This document shows, one piece after another, positions 15,098 through 22,856 of a stretch of 26,165 bases of DNA. Under the pieces are notes generated by a model. The model was not told the DNA's origin. It was given only the letters and a program-made list of their open reading frames with translations, and did not search any database. This DNA comes from JAUUSJ01 sp051880475 (lineage in GTDB: Bacteria; Bacillota; Clostridia; Lachnospirales; Lachnospiraceae), in NCBI GenBank assembly GCA_051880475.1, contig JBJEOA010000062.1, positions 1 to 26,165 of the forward strand. Direction: 5' to 3'. Within the stretch, counting starts at the first letter, position 1; every line of letters begins with the position of its first letter. Both the position numbers and the translations under genes were made by a program.

Positions 15098-16018
15098 TTA
15101 CTCACATCTTATATACTGCTCCGCACTTGTCGCCGCATTTGCTCCGTCAGATACCGCTGTCACTACCTGTCGAAGTGCCTTCGTGCGAACATCTCCTGCG
15201 ACAAAAAATCCTGGTGCTGACGTAACACCGTTTTCTCCCGCAATAATATATCCTTGTTTATCTAACTCAACAATATTGCCTACATTCTGTGTCATAGGAA
15301 CCATACCGACCGCAATAAAGACACCGTTTACAGGTAAAATACTCTCTGTCTCTGTTTTTGTATTATAAATTTTTAACCCAGATACAGTATTCTCACCTAT
15401 AATCTCTACGGGCTTTGCATTTAATACAAATTCTACGTTTTCTTTCTCTCGAAGTTTCGCTACTGTCTTTGAACTTCCACGAAATCCCTCTCTGCGATGC
15501 ACAAGATATACTTTATCTGCTACTTCTGACAAATAAAGTGCATCGTCAAGGGCTGTATCTCCACCTCCGATTACAACCGTCTCTTTTCCTCTGAAAAATG
15601 CTCCATCACAGGTAGCACAATAAGATACTCCTCTTCCGCCAAATTCATTCTCCCCAGGTATGTCAAGATGACGGTGAACCGCTCCACCTGCATAGATAAC
15701 AGTCTTAGCTTTCTCCATGTTTCCACTCTTATAAGTGATATTCCATATTTTAGCTTCCTCATCAAAGCTATAAGAAACCGCCTCTTCCTCAACAAATTCT
15801 ACCTCTAAACTCTGTGCATGTTCGCGAAATTTTTCTCCCAAATCGTACCCATTAATTCCAAAAAGGCCCAAATAATTATCTACTCTGTGACTTTCTGCAA
15901 CCTGACCTGTTCCATAAAATACCTTTTCTGCTACTTTTACAGATAAATTTGCCCTCTTTCCATATACTGCTGCCGATAATCCAGCAGGACCACTTCCAAT
16001 AATTAATATATCAACCAT
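15098..16018 (-). CDS. trxB: Thioredoxin-disulfide reductase family flavoprotein
   Basis: A 306-residue FAD/NADPH oxidoreductase. The N-terminal GSGPAGLSAAVY is the FAD-binding motif, YCATCDGAF holds the redox pair (Cys134, Cys137), VIGGGDTALDDALYL is the NADPH-binding loop, and the C-terminal FFVAGDVRTKALRQVVTAVSDG is the second FAD motif. It would transfer NADPH electrons to thioredoxin or a similar small protein. The longest frame starts at 16033, but ATG 16018 follows GGGAGGT and gives the normal N-terminus MVDILIIGSG. No thioredoxin gene is adjacent. A MarR regulator lies 135 bp upstream on the same strand and may control it. Confidence 0.9.
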   Translation of the reverse strand: MVDILIIGSGPAGLSAAVYGKRANLSVKVAEKVFYGTGQVAESHRVDNYLGLFGINGYDLGEKFREHAQSLEVEFVEEEAVSYSFDEEAKIWNITYKSGNMEKAKTVIYAGGAVHRHLDIPGENEFGGRGVSYCATCDGAFFRGKETVVIGGGDTALDDALYLSEVADKVYLVHRREGFRGSSKTVAKLREKENVEFVLNAKPVEIIGENTVSGLKIYNTKTETESILPVNGVFIAVGMVPMTQNVGNIVELDKQGYIIAGENGVTSAPGFFVAGDVRTKALRQVVTAVSDGANAATSAEQYIRCE

Positions 16019-16042
16019 ATAGCTACCTCCCAAACTATAAAG

Positions 16043-16067
16043 TGCTCGGCAATCAAATAACCGAGCA
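16043..16067. other. Hairpin in the trxB leader
   Basis: TGCTCGG (16043-16049) and CCGAGCA (16061-16067) form a perfect 7-bp stem with an 11-nt loop, about 13 bases before the trxB ribosome site. No U-tract follows, so it is more likely a leader structure or operator than a terminator. Confidence 0.5.
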
Positions 16068-16085
16068 AATAATGTGCAGAGTATA

Positions 16086-16142
16086 TTATTTACTCAAACA
16101 CAATTCTAACCACTTTGTTTTAAATTCATTCCTGTCTTCCAT
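16086..16142 (-). CDS. Possible 18-residue ORF between marR and trxB
   Basis: The minus-strand frame MEDRNEFKTKWLELCLSK starts at ATG 16142, 11 bases after the MarR stop. An AAGG-type ribosome site overlaps that junction. It sits where a translationally coupled small protein would, but it is short enough to occur by chance and I recognise no relative. Confidence 0.2.
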   Translation of the reverse strand: MEDRNEFKTKWLELCLSK

Positions 16143-16153
16143 ATTCTTTACCT

Positions 16154-16600
16154 TCAGTTACTATTCATTTTTTCTAACTCATTATCGATATTATTATTTA
16201 TTTTTTGAATGACCGAACTCACCACCTTCATCTCTTCATCCGTGATATCTATGCGGATGATTTCCTTGCAATCTTCATATATTTTTTCCGCTTTTTTTAT
16301 AACTTCTTCGGATTTCTTAGTAGGAATAATATGTAAAATTCTGTGGTCTTCCTTATCCTCGGAAATTTCAATAAAGCCACGCACTCGCATATTATCAATT
16401 GATTTTGATATATGAGCCTTCGATAAATGTTTTTTATGAATAATCTCCCTAGCTGTATTCCTTCCTTTTTCTTTGCTCAAAAAAACTAAAATATCCAATT
16501 CCACTAATCTTAAGTCATACTCTGTAATAAGTGGTTCTAATTTTTTTCCGATTAATTTTTTTAGCTGAGCACCTAACATAATAATGCTATCTGTTTCCAT
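16154..16600 (-). CDS. MarR-family transcriptional regulator
   Basis: A 148-residue winged-helix regulator. DILVFLSKEKGRNTAREI, LSKAHISKSIDNMRVRGFIEISEDKEDHRILHIIPT and a C-terminal dimerisation helix match the MarR fold, with the DxR-type wing (EDHR). The longest frame begins at a TTG (16609). ATG 16600 is preferred, with AAGGAAG about ten bases upstream. An 11-bp palindrome lies just before the start, suggesting autorepression. No candidate redox-sensing cysteine pair is visible. Ligand and targets are unknown; trxB is the nearest downstream gene. Confidence 0.87.
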   Translation of the reverse strand: METDSIIMLGAQLKKLIGKKLEPLITEYDLRLVELDILVFLSKEKGRNTAREIIHKKHLSKAHISKSIDNMRVRGFIEISEDKEDHRILHIIPTKKSEEVIKKAEKIYEDCKEIIRIDITDEEMKVVSSVIQKINNNIDNELEKMNSN

Positions 16601-16614
16601 TTCCCTCAAACTTC

Positions 16615-16625
16615 CTTAATTTAAG
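16615..16625. promoter_or_regulatory. Candidate MarR operator
   Basis: CTTAATTTAAG is a perfect 11-bp palindrome 15 bp upstream of the marR start codon. A further TTAAG half-like element occurs near 16641. It lies where an autoregulated MarR site would, downstream of a weak TTGTGA-17-TAAAAA promoter (16638-16666). Confidence 0.4.
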
Positions 16626-16746
16626 TTTTCTTACTATTTTTTAAGTTCTATTTCATTTCTTCACAAAATATTTTCACTATAAACGAACGTTTCATCTTAT
16701 TATTCATTATAGACTTTTAAGAAAAATTAAGCAACTACTTTAGCAG

Positions 16747-16794
16747 AAAAAACCACGGCAGACTCACGATTTTCTTAAACCTTGACTTGCCGTG
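16747..16794 (-). terminator. Terminator after the FGGY kinase gene
   Basis: CACGGCA (16788-16794 on the minus strand) pairs with TGCCGTG (16754-16760) and is followed by GTTTTTT on the minus strand. The loop is about 27 nt with some inner pairing. Confidence 0.7.
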
Positions 16795-16818
16795 ATATAA
16801 AAAATAATTTTTATTTTT

Positions 16819-18369
16819 CTATTTTGTATCAGAAATCTCTTGCAGTGTACGAAATACATTCTTCATATCCTGATGTACAAGCTGATTTCGAAGTTCGTAT
16901 ACTTTTCGATAATATTTTGTATTTTCCTCAATCGGCTCAAATGTATCTTTCACAACTAAGTTTTTCTCAAACACTGCTTTTAAATCATCGATATCTCCCA
17001 CTGCATAGGCAGCCGCAGCTGCATTTGTCATAACTGCTCCCTGCGCCGTCTTTAGAGTGACAATCTTGCTCTCCATCATATCCGCCTTAATCTGATTCCA
17101 AAGGTCAGACTTGCTTCCTCCCTCTGTCACAGTAATTATATTTAAGTCAACTCCCGCTTTTTTATAAATATCAGTTACCCCAATATAATCATATCCAATC
17201 GCTTCAAGAACCGAACGCCATAAAACGGCTTGGTCAGTATCCATTGTCATATTTAAAAAACAGCCACTCGCCAAAGAGATATCTCCCACACCGCCTGTCA
17301 AATATGGCAAAAATAACACACCGTTTGATCCAACTGGAATTTCTTTAGCCTTTTTAGTGAGTTCATCAAAATATGCTCCATCTCCAACCTTATCGCAAAT
17401 ATTATCTCGAAACCAGCGAAGAGCCAATCCACCTGTACGGATGAACCCCCAATAAAAATAGGTATTTTCTAAAGTCCCACTATTAAACACTAAATCTGTT
17501 CCCGGACTGGAAAGCTCTGGAATAATATCATCTACGGCAATACAAAACATAGCACAAGTTCCTGCCACATCTGCCGCTTTATTGACATCAGTGACTCCAC
17601 ATCCAATCATACTCTGCATCGTATCTCCTGTTCCCGCACAAATTGGAATTCCCTCTGGAAGACCTGTTAAATCTGCATATTCTTTTGTCATATTTCCGAT
17701 AATATCCCAAGGCTTTACAATTTTAGGAAGATATTCCTTTGGAATTTCCAAAATATCTAACTGCTCCTCACTCCAGACTTTTTTCTTCACATCATATCCA
17801 AGCCCCCAGCCAGAGAGTGTTCCCCAGTCAATAAAAGCGTCCTTCGCCTTTAACCCTGCCAAATGTGCCAAAATATATGGGGCATTGTGAATAAATTTCT
17901 TTCCTCTTTTTCTAAATTCTTCGGAGTTTGCCATCAGCCAGCGGGCAAATAACGCTGGGAACATACAGTTTGGAACTGGATTTCCGGTCTCTCTCGCCCA
18001 GATATCTAAATTCATCGCCTCAAAACGGGCCGCATCTTCTTTTGTCCTTGAATCTAAATAATTGATATATGGTGTGATAGCATTAAAGTCTTCATCTACA
18101 CCTACAATTCCAAGTATAACACCATCTCCAAAGACAGCTCGGATTTTATTTACATCTAATCCTTTTTCTTTCATCTGCTCTACACAAGATTTTATACTTT
18201 TTATCGCCGCATCTAAATAATTATCTACATCCATCTCTACCCATCCTGGATGAGGATAAACTAAGGTTGTCGGATGGCTCATCTGCGCCACACATTCCAT
18301 CTCAATATTATAAACTGCCGCCTTTACGCTCTGCGTTCCCGCATCAAAACCAAGATAATATTTTTCCAT
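16819..18369 (-). CDS. FGGY-family carbohydrate kinase (xylulokinase-like)
   Basis: A 516-residue ATP-dependent sugar kinase of the xylulokinase/ribulokinase/glycerol kinase family. The N-terminal GFDAGTQSVKAAVYN is the phosphate-1 motif, CAGTGDTMQSMIGCG carries the catalytic Asp, VAGTCAMFC forms the ATP-binding segment and ITVTEGGSKSDLWNQIKADM is the FGGY_C signature. No isomerase, transporter or regulator gene for a specific pentose is adjacent, so the substrate cannot be settled from context. Ribulose, xylulose or a deoxy-ketose are all possible. ATG 18369 follows AAGGAC. The leader is long (about 170 nt). Confidence 0.87.
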   Translation of the reverse strand: MEKYYLGFDAGTQSVKAAVYNIEMECVAQMSHPTTLVYPHPGWVEMDVDNYLDAAIKSIKSCVEQMKEKGLDVNKIRAVFGDGVILGIVGVDEDFNAITPYINYLDSRTKEDAARFEAMNLDIWARETGNPVPNCMFPALFARWLMANSEEFRKRGKKFIHNAPYILAHLAGLKAKDAFIDWGTLSGWGLGYDVKKKVWSEEQLDILEIPKEYLPKIVKPWDIIGNMTKEYADLTGLPEGIPICAGTGDTMQSMIGCGVTDVNKAADVAGTCAMFCIAVDDIIPELSSPGTDLVFNSGTLENTYFYWGFIRTGGLALRWFRDNICDKVGDGAYFDELTKKAKEIPVGSNGVLFLPYLTGGVGDISLASGCFLNMTMDTDQAVLWRSVLEAIGYDYIGVTDIYKKAGVDLNIITVTEGGSKSDLWNQIKADMMESKIVTLKTAQGAVMTNAAAAAYAVGDIDDLKAVFEKNLVVKDTFEPIEENTKYYRKVYELRNQLVHQDMKNVFRTLQEISDTK

Positions 18370-18544
18370 AAATTGTCCTTCTTATTCCTATATTTTTCAT
18401 ATAATTCTTTTCGTTTACTATATTTCTTCGCACACAATTCAACTTTTTTTCTTTTGTTAAAATCAAAATGTTTTTTCACAAACATCATCCCCATTCCTTT
18501 AGAATGAGGCCAACACACTCTGCAACACGATTGTTTCTTGCTAA

Positions 18545-18573
18545 ATTCTATCACAAGGCAAACAGCATATCAA
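18545..18573 (-). promoter_or_regulatory. FGGY kinase promoter
   Basis: TTGATA (18568-18573), a 17-bp spacer and TAGAAT (18545-18550), each one base from consensus. The 18370-18747 gap holds this promoter, its leader, and the divergent thrH promoter and leader. Confidence 0.65.
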
Positions 18574-18618
18574 CACTAGTTTTCTTGTTTTTCAATCTTT
18601 TCTCTTTAAAAACTATAG

Positions 18619-18647
18619 TTGTATACATGAAGAAACTATGCTATAAT
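18619..18647 (+). promoter_or_regulatory. thrH promoter with extended -10
   Basis: TATAAT (18642-18647) is preceded by TATGC, an extended -10, with a weak TTGTAT -35 (18619-18624) at 17 bp. It is divergent from the FGGY kinase promoter. Confidence 0.6.
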
Positions 18648-18669
18648 CTACAAAACACATTTTAGCTAA

Positions 18670-18714
18670 GCAGTGTGACAAATTATTTTTGAATTATTTT
18701 TTATTTCGCACTGC
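18670..18714 (+). other. Leader hairpin of thrH
   Basis: GCAGTGTG (18670-18677) pairs with CGCACTGC (18707-18714), 8 bp with one G-U, around a 29-nt AT-rich loop. It is followed by AAAAAAC, so it is not a terminator. It ends 17 bases before the AGGAGG of thrH. Confidence 0.45.
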
Positions 18715-18747
18715 AAAAAACTTTACATAATTAGGAGGAAACCCACA

Positions 18748-19353
18748 ATGTATATTACTTGTTTAGATTTAGAAGGCGTATTAGTACCAGAAATTTGGAT
18801 TGCATTTGCAGAGGCAACTGGAATTCCAGAGCTCAAAAAAACAACAAGAGATGAGCCAGATTACGACAAATTAATGAAATATCGCATTAATATTTTAAAA
18901 GAACATGGATTAGGCTTGAAAGAAATTCAAGATACAATCGCTACAATTGATCCAATTCCAGGTGCAAAAGAATTTTTAGATGAGCTTCGCTCTATCTGTC
19001 AAGTTATCATTATCAGTGATACATTTACACAGTTTGCGACTCCTCTCATGAAAAAATTAGACTGGCCAACTATTTTCTGTAACTCTCTTGAAGTGGCAGA
19101 AAACGGTGAGATTACTGGATTTAAGATGAGAATTGAAAATTCCAAGCTTTCTACTGTTCGTGCCCTACAGTCCATCGGATATGAGACAATTGCAAGCGGT
19201 GACAGCTATAATGACCTTGGCATGATTAAAGCTAGCAAGGCTGGATTCTTATTTAAGAGTACAGAGCAGATTAAGGCTGATAATCCAGAATTACCTGCAT
19301 TTGAAACTTACGATGAATTGATGGCTGCTATCAAGGACGCTATTAAAGAATAG
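18748..19353 (+). CDS. thrH: ThrH-type phosphoserine phosphatase / homoserine phosphotransferase
   Basis: A 201-residue HAD-superfamily enzyme. The nucleophile motif is LDLEGVLVPEIW with Asp7 and Glu9 replacing the usual DxD, a hallmark of ThrH. Motif II is VIIISDTF, and ASGDSYNDLGMI is the acidic motif III. ThrH dephosphorylates phosphoserine and can move the phosphate to homoserine, linking serine and threonine synthesis. Length matches the family. AGGAGG precedes ATG 18748. It is monocistronic: its own promoter, then a strong terminator. I see no other serine or threonine genes nearby. Confidence 0.9.
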   Translation: MYITCLDLEGVLVPEIWIAFAEATGIPELKKTTRDEPDYDKLMKYRINILKEHGLGLKEIQDTIATIDPIPGAKEFLDELRSICQVIIISDTFTQFATPLMKKLDWPTIFCNSLEVAENGEITGFKMRIENSKLSTVRALQSIGYETIASGDSYNDLGMIKASKAGFLFKSTEQIKADNPELPAFETYDELMAAIKDAIKE

Positions 19354-19364
19354 CACTAAAACTA

Positions 19365-19417
19365 AAAAAGGAATGTTGCAAAATACGAAAAATTTATTTT
19401 GCAACATTCCTTTTTTT
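19365..19417. terminator. Bidirectional terminator between thrH and xdhC
   Basis: GGAATGTTGCAAAAT (19370-19384) and ATTTTGCAACATTCC (19396-19410) form a perfect 15-bp stem with an 11-nt loop, flanked by A and T runs. It overlaps the last bases of the convergent xdhC frame. Confidence 0.92.
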
Positions 19418-20453
19418 AAAATTTTTCAATCAAAACTTTCATCGTTCCTCCGCAGACCATTCCCTCATTCTCAGCAATATCTCCTGTCATATCAATATCA
19501 CAAATCTTATATCCTCCATCTCGGATAATCTCTCTCGCCTCCTGCATGATAGAAGCCTCTGCACAGCCACCTCCGATTGTCCCCTCAATCATTCCATCCT
19601 CATAGACAATCATCTTCGCTCCTGCTTTTCTCGGTGCAGAACCTTTCGTCTCCAAAATAGTAATGATTGCTTTTTGAACTTGAACTCTGTTTTCTGGCAC
19701 AAAAGCCAATTTCTCAATCACATCCATGTCAATATCTGACTGCATCACCTTTCTATCATTCGAAGATTTTCTCTTTGTCTTAATTAACTCTGCCAAAATT
19801 GAGATGGCAATCTCTTCTGGTGTAATAGCACCGATATCTAATCCGATTGGAGAATGCATCCTCTCAAGCCATTCCTTCCTCGCTCCATCCTCCTCTATTA
19901 GTTGTCTTTTTAACTCTCCCACTCTTCTTCTTGAACCTATCATGCCAAGATAAAACGGATGTTCTCCCTCATCTAACTTTCTAAGGCAGACAGCATCATA
20001 TCGATGTCCCCTCGTCAAAATGGCAACATAATCGGACGAAGTAATATTAAGATTTTCAATTGCATGCTCAAAACTATCACAGATAACTTGCTTCGCAAAA
20101 GGAAATCTCACTGTATTTGCAAAGGATGGTCGATCATCCACAACGGTAACTAAAAATCCTGTCTTTGCCGCAAATTCTGCTAAAGCCAAAGACACATGAC
20201 CACATCCTAATATAATAAGCCTCTCCTGTCTGCAAAATGGCTCAACAAGAACACTCTTTTCTTCACCCTGTACAAAAACTACCTTCTTTTCCTCGCACGA
20301 TTCCTGCACAAAAAACTTTAATTCCTCTGGAATTTTCTCAACGTCATACATATGTTTTTCTATTTTATCACTCAAAATCGTAACTAACGTCGCTGTCTCT
20401 TGCCTTTCCATCTGCTTCACTACACATAAATAAATATTATCTCTTATCTCCAT
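19416..20453 (-). CDS. xdhC: XdhC/CoxI-family molybdoenzyme maturation protein, unusual domain order
   Basis: A 345-residue protein. Family members guard or modify the molybdenum cofactor for xanthine dehydrogenase-type hydroxylases. Usually the XdhC/CoxI motif domain comes first and the Rossmann domain second. Here residues 1-75 resemble a degenerate first domain. The Rossmann domain follows (ILGCGHVSLALAEFA 81-95, VVDDRPSFA, LTRGHRYD 146-153, GMIGSRRR). A full motif domain with ETKGSAPRKAGAKM (268-281), GTIGGGCAEA (291-300) and GMVCGGTMKVLIE (331-343) ends the protein. No molybdenum hydroxylase gene is near. ATG 20453 has GGGGAGAG upstream, and a TATAAT promoter precedes it. The family is clear; the exact role is not. 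Confidence 0.87.
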   Translation of the reverse strand: MEIRDNIYLCVVKQMERQETATLVTILSDKIEKHMYDVEKIPEELKFFVQESCEEKKVVFVQGEEKSVLVEPFCRQERLIILGCGHVSLALAEFAAKTGFLVTVVDDRPSFANTVRFPFAKQVICDSFEHAIENLNITSSDYVAILTRGHRYDAVCLRKLDEGEHPFYLGMIGSRRRVGELKRQLIEEDGARKEWLERMHSPIGLDIGAITPEEIAISILAELIKTKRKSSNDRKVMQSDIDMDVIEKLAFVPENRVQVQKAIITILETKGSAPRKAGAKMIVYEDGMIEGTIGGGCAEASIMQEAREIIRDGGYKICDIDMTGDIAENEGMVCGGTMKVLIEKF

Positions 20454-20532
20454 CTTTCTCTCCCCAATACCTTTTTCATTTGATTTTCTTACTTGTCATC
20501 TTCCTTGAAATATGACATATCAATAACTTAAA

Positions 20533-20561
20533 ATTATAACATAGTTCTCTTTGCTGGGCAA
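20533..20561 (-). promoter_or_regulatory. xdhC promoter
   Basis: TATAAT (20533-20538) with an extended TATGT in front and TTGCCC (20556-20561) at 17 bp on the minus strand. The rest of the gap to 20678 shows no clear terminator for the upstream DUF4097 operon. Confidence 0.55.
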
Positions 20562-20678
20562 TATAATAGCTCTGGGATTTTTAATTATATAAAACCTCGA
20601 TCATATATCCAGATATCTCTAAATTTTTCCAATACTTCTTTTAATCTTCCAAGAGATTCTAAAATTTCAAGAAAAATC

Positions 20679-21851
20679 TTATTTTATCAAGATATTTCCG
20701 TACTCACTTTCCACAATAAGCTTATCTTTTTTTTCGCTCTCATTCTTGATAAATCTCTCTCCATCATCTTTAGATTTTAAATTACCATCCATTTTATTAC
20801 TTATATTAATATCGCCACAATCTGCTCTAAAATCATAGTTAATTCTCTTGATAATAGATTCTTCCATATCAATAGAAATATCTCCCGAACTATTTTTTAT
20901 TTCCACCTCTCCTATCGGCTCGAAATGTTTCATTTTGATATCACCATACTCTGCTTTTATACTTCCCTCTCTCCAGACGACATCTTGAAGAGTAACTGCC
21001 CCTGATTCACTGGCAAAATCTATCTTTTCCAACTTAGAATTATTGATTTTCACATCCCCGTACTCCACCGAGATATTTCCCTCATTCCATATTGTATTAT
21101 TTACATATAAATCGCCCGCATCAGACTCAAATTCAGTATTTTTCAATACACTATCTGTAATCTTCGCATCTCCGTATGATTGCTTCCATTCTGCCTTTTG
21201 AACGACAAGATTTGAGAGCGTTATATTTCCACAATCTGAGGATAAATTCATCTTCTCGGATTCCAATATATCAATTTTTAGATCTCCTACTGTCAATGCA
21301 AGTGAGACAAAATCCATCTTTGCCCCCTTTGGAATATACAAAAAAACGGTATATTGTGTTTCATCTTTATCAGTGCGGTTAAAGCCCTTTTTTCCAAGTT
21401 TTGACAGTTCATTCATATCTTCTATGAAATCCCAAAAATCTACTCCTATCGTTATTCCATAATCTCCAGATTTTGCTCCCTTCACAGTTTCCTTAAATTC
21501 TAAGACTCCACTCTCTGCCCTACAGGAAATATCATAATCATCGGATTTTCCGTCTTCATTTTGCCAAATTGGATAAGAAATATGAAACTTCTCATCTTCG
21601 GAAGTTTTAATACAAATATCAGAAACACTCGTCTCGATTTTTAAAGACTTAATATCTGGCAAATCTTTTTTCTCTATTTTAGCAACTCGATACTCTCTCC
21701 TTTTCGCATTTCCGCTTAAGCGATTTAAATCGGCCTCTTTTACGTAGTTTACTCCGCCAAATAAAACACCGATTCCCATCAATATAACTCCTATGATACA
21801 ACAAGCAATACCGATTAATAATGCAATTTTATTCTTATTTTTTCCTCTCAT
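20679..21851 (-). CDS. DUF4097 beta-repeat membrane-anchored protein
   Basis: A 390-residue protein with an N-terminal hydrophobic helix (about 9-32, IALLIGIACCIIGVILMGIGVLF), so the rest is probably extracytoplasmic. From about residue 205 it carries a ladder of repeats, each with a Gly-Asp/Asn turn: SDCGNI (205), SYGDAK (225), SDAGDL (243), EYGDVK (263), SESGAV (281), EYGDIK (301), NSSGDI (320), ADCGDI (343) and SEYGNI (382), spaced about 18-23 residues. This suggests a right-handed beta-helix or adhesin-like rod. It overlaps the DUF1700 gene by 17 bases, with a GGGGGAGAG ribosome site inside that gene's end. Function is unknown; PadR-DUF1700-DUF4097 sets are recurrent in Firmicutes and thought to respond to envelope conditions. 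Confidence 0.87.
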   Translation of the reverse strand: MRGKNKNKIALLIGIACCIIGVILMGIGVLFGGVNYVKEADLNRLSGNAKRREYRVAKIEKKDLPDIKSLKIETSVSDICIKTSEDEKFHISYPIWQNEDGKSDDYDISCRAESGVLEFKETVKGAKSGDYGITIGVDFWDFIEDMNELSKLGKKGFNRTDKDETQYTVFLYIPKGAKMDFVSLALTVGDLKIDILESEKMNLSSDCGNITLSNLVVQKAEWKQSYGDAKITDSVLKNTEFESDAGDLYVNNTIWNEGNISVEYGDVKINNSKLEKIDFASESGAVTLQDVVWREGSIKAEYGDIKMKHFEPIGEVEIKNSSGDISIDMEESIIKRINYDFRADCGDINISNKMDGNLKSKDDGERFIKNESEKKDKLIVESEYGNILIK

Positions 21852-22449
21852 TTCTCTCTCCCCCTTTTTTTAAAAAATGATTCGTCAACCATACAAACCC
21901 CTTTGCTGCACATTTACAAATGAAAATGCTAAGTACCACGGAGAGAATTCCAATTCCAATAATCGTTATTCCCGTTCCGATGACCAAGAAAGCTCCCGGT
22001 ATGGAAAATGGTATCGCCAAAATTCCTCTTATAAACAATTTAATTCCTGCCAAAAATCCTGCAATTGCAATACAAACAACACATAAAATCAGAGATGCCG
22101 CAACACAGATTCCTGCAAATATTAGGGCTAAAATTACAATTAATAGCGGAATTCCAATCGGTGCCGCACAGATAGCTAAGATTGCAATCAAAACTCCCTT
22201 TAACGGATCACTTTTTTTTCCTTCGTAAACGGCAATCTCTCTTTTTCCCGTCTGTTTATCTAAAAGCGTGCTAAATATCTCCATCGCCGCTTCTTTTGGA
22301 GTTCCAAGCTCTGCAATAAGTTCCTGCTCCCCATCAACTCCTGCCTCATCAAAGCATTCTGTAAAATAATCTATTGCATCTTCATATTCTTCATTTGGTA
22401 AACGTCTTAAATATCTTTTTAACTCTTTCAAATACTGCTCCTTATTCAT
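21835..22449 (-). CDS. DUF1700 family membrane protein
   Basis: A 204-residue protein. The N-terminal cytoplasmic domain, MNKEQYLKELKRYLRRLPNE, continues into EYEDAIDYFTECFDEAG and ELGTPKEAAMEI, the typical DUF1700 region. It is followed by several hydrophobic segments (about residues 85-185) and a basic tail. The longest frame starts at 22503 but ATG 22449 has GGGGAGG upstream and overlaps the PadR stop as ATGA, indicating translational coupling. Members are thought to partner a PadR regulator and a DUF4097 protein in a membrane-sensing unit. No enzymatic motif is visible. Confidence 0.88.
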   Translation of the reverse strand: MNKEQYLKELKRYLRRLPNEEYEDAIDYFTECFDEAGVDGEQELIAELGTPKEAAMEIFSTLLDKQTGKREIAVYEGKKSDPLKGVLIAILAICAAPIGIPLLIVILALIFAGICVAASLILCVVCIAIAGFLAGIKLFIRGILAIPFSIPGAFLVIGTGITIIGIGILSVVLSIFICKCAAKGFVWLTNHFLKKGGERNERKK

Positions 22450-22763
22450 CGTCGAAGCCTCCCCTCTATAATACCATCTATTGTATCTTTGTAAGATTGC
22501 CATTCTTGTCTTAAGACAACTAACTCTTTCTTTCCTTCCTCCGTGATAGAATAATATTTTCTCTTTCTACCCTGAAATTCCTGTGAGTATGTCGTTAAAT
22601 ATCCACTTTTTTCCAACTTCTTTAATATCGGATAAAGTGTAGATTCTTTAATCATTGCCACTAATTTTATTGTCTGGCTAATTTCATATCCGTAGGAATC
22701 TTGCTTTTCTACTATCGAGAGAATCAAAAATTCTATCAATAAAGCTGATACTGGATAATACAT
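22446..22763 (-). CDS. PadR-family transcriptional regulator
   Basis: A 105-residue winged-helix repressor. LIEFLILSIVEKQDSYGYEI (9-28), STLYPILKKLEKSGYL and GRKRKYYSITEEGKKEL are the PadR domain. A short C-terminal helix serves dimerisation, the s-PadR type. ATG 22763 has AGGGGAG upstream. It is first in the PadR-DUF1700-DUF4097 operon, and its stop overlaps the next start by four bases. A consensus promoter and an AT palindrome upstream suggest autoregulation. Confidence 0.92.
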   Translation of the reverse strand: MYYPVSALLIEFLILSIVEKQDSYGYEISQTIKLVAMIKESTLYPILKKLEKSGYLTTYSQEFQGRKRKYYSITEEGKKELVVLRQEWQSYKDTIDGIIEGRLRR

Positions 22764-22789
22764 AACATCTCCCCTTTCAATGTGTAAAA

Positions 22790-22822
22790 AATTTATATAT
22801 AAAATTTTTATATATATAAATT
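22790..22822. promoter_or_regulatory. AT palindrome downstream of the PadR promoter, candidate operator
   Basis: AATTTATATATAAAA (22790-22804) is nearly mirrored by TTTTATATATATAAATT (22806-22822), with one extra TA step. It covers the predicted start site and overlaps the -10 edge. Classic PadR sites have ATGT/ACAT arms, which are not seen here, so assignment is tentative. Confidence 0.4.
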
Positions 22823-22848
22823 ATATATATATTCTTGTACCTTGTCAA
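22820..22848 (-). promoter_or_regulatory. PadR operon promoter, consensus
   Basis: TTGACA (22843-22848), 17 bp, TATAAT (22820-22825) on the minus strand, a perfect match to the sigma-A consensus. It lies directly behind the pta terminator. Confidence 0.85.
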
Positions 22849-22856
22849 TATCTTCC

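Noticed and set aside
20585..20686. Coding-looking 34-codon minus-strand frame after DUF4097 (amphipathic, ending WIYDRGFI)
   Set aside because: It has no ATG and no ribosome site and is preceded by stops. It could be a gene relic, but the evidence is too thin.
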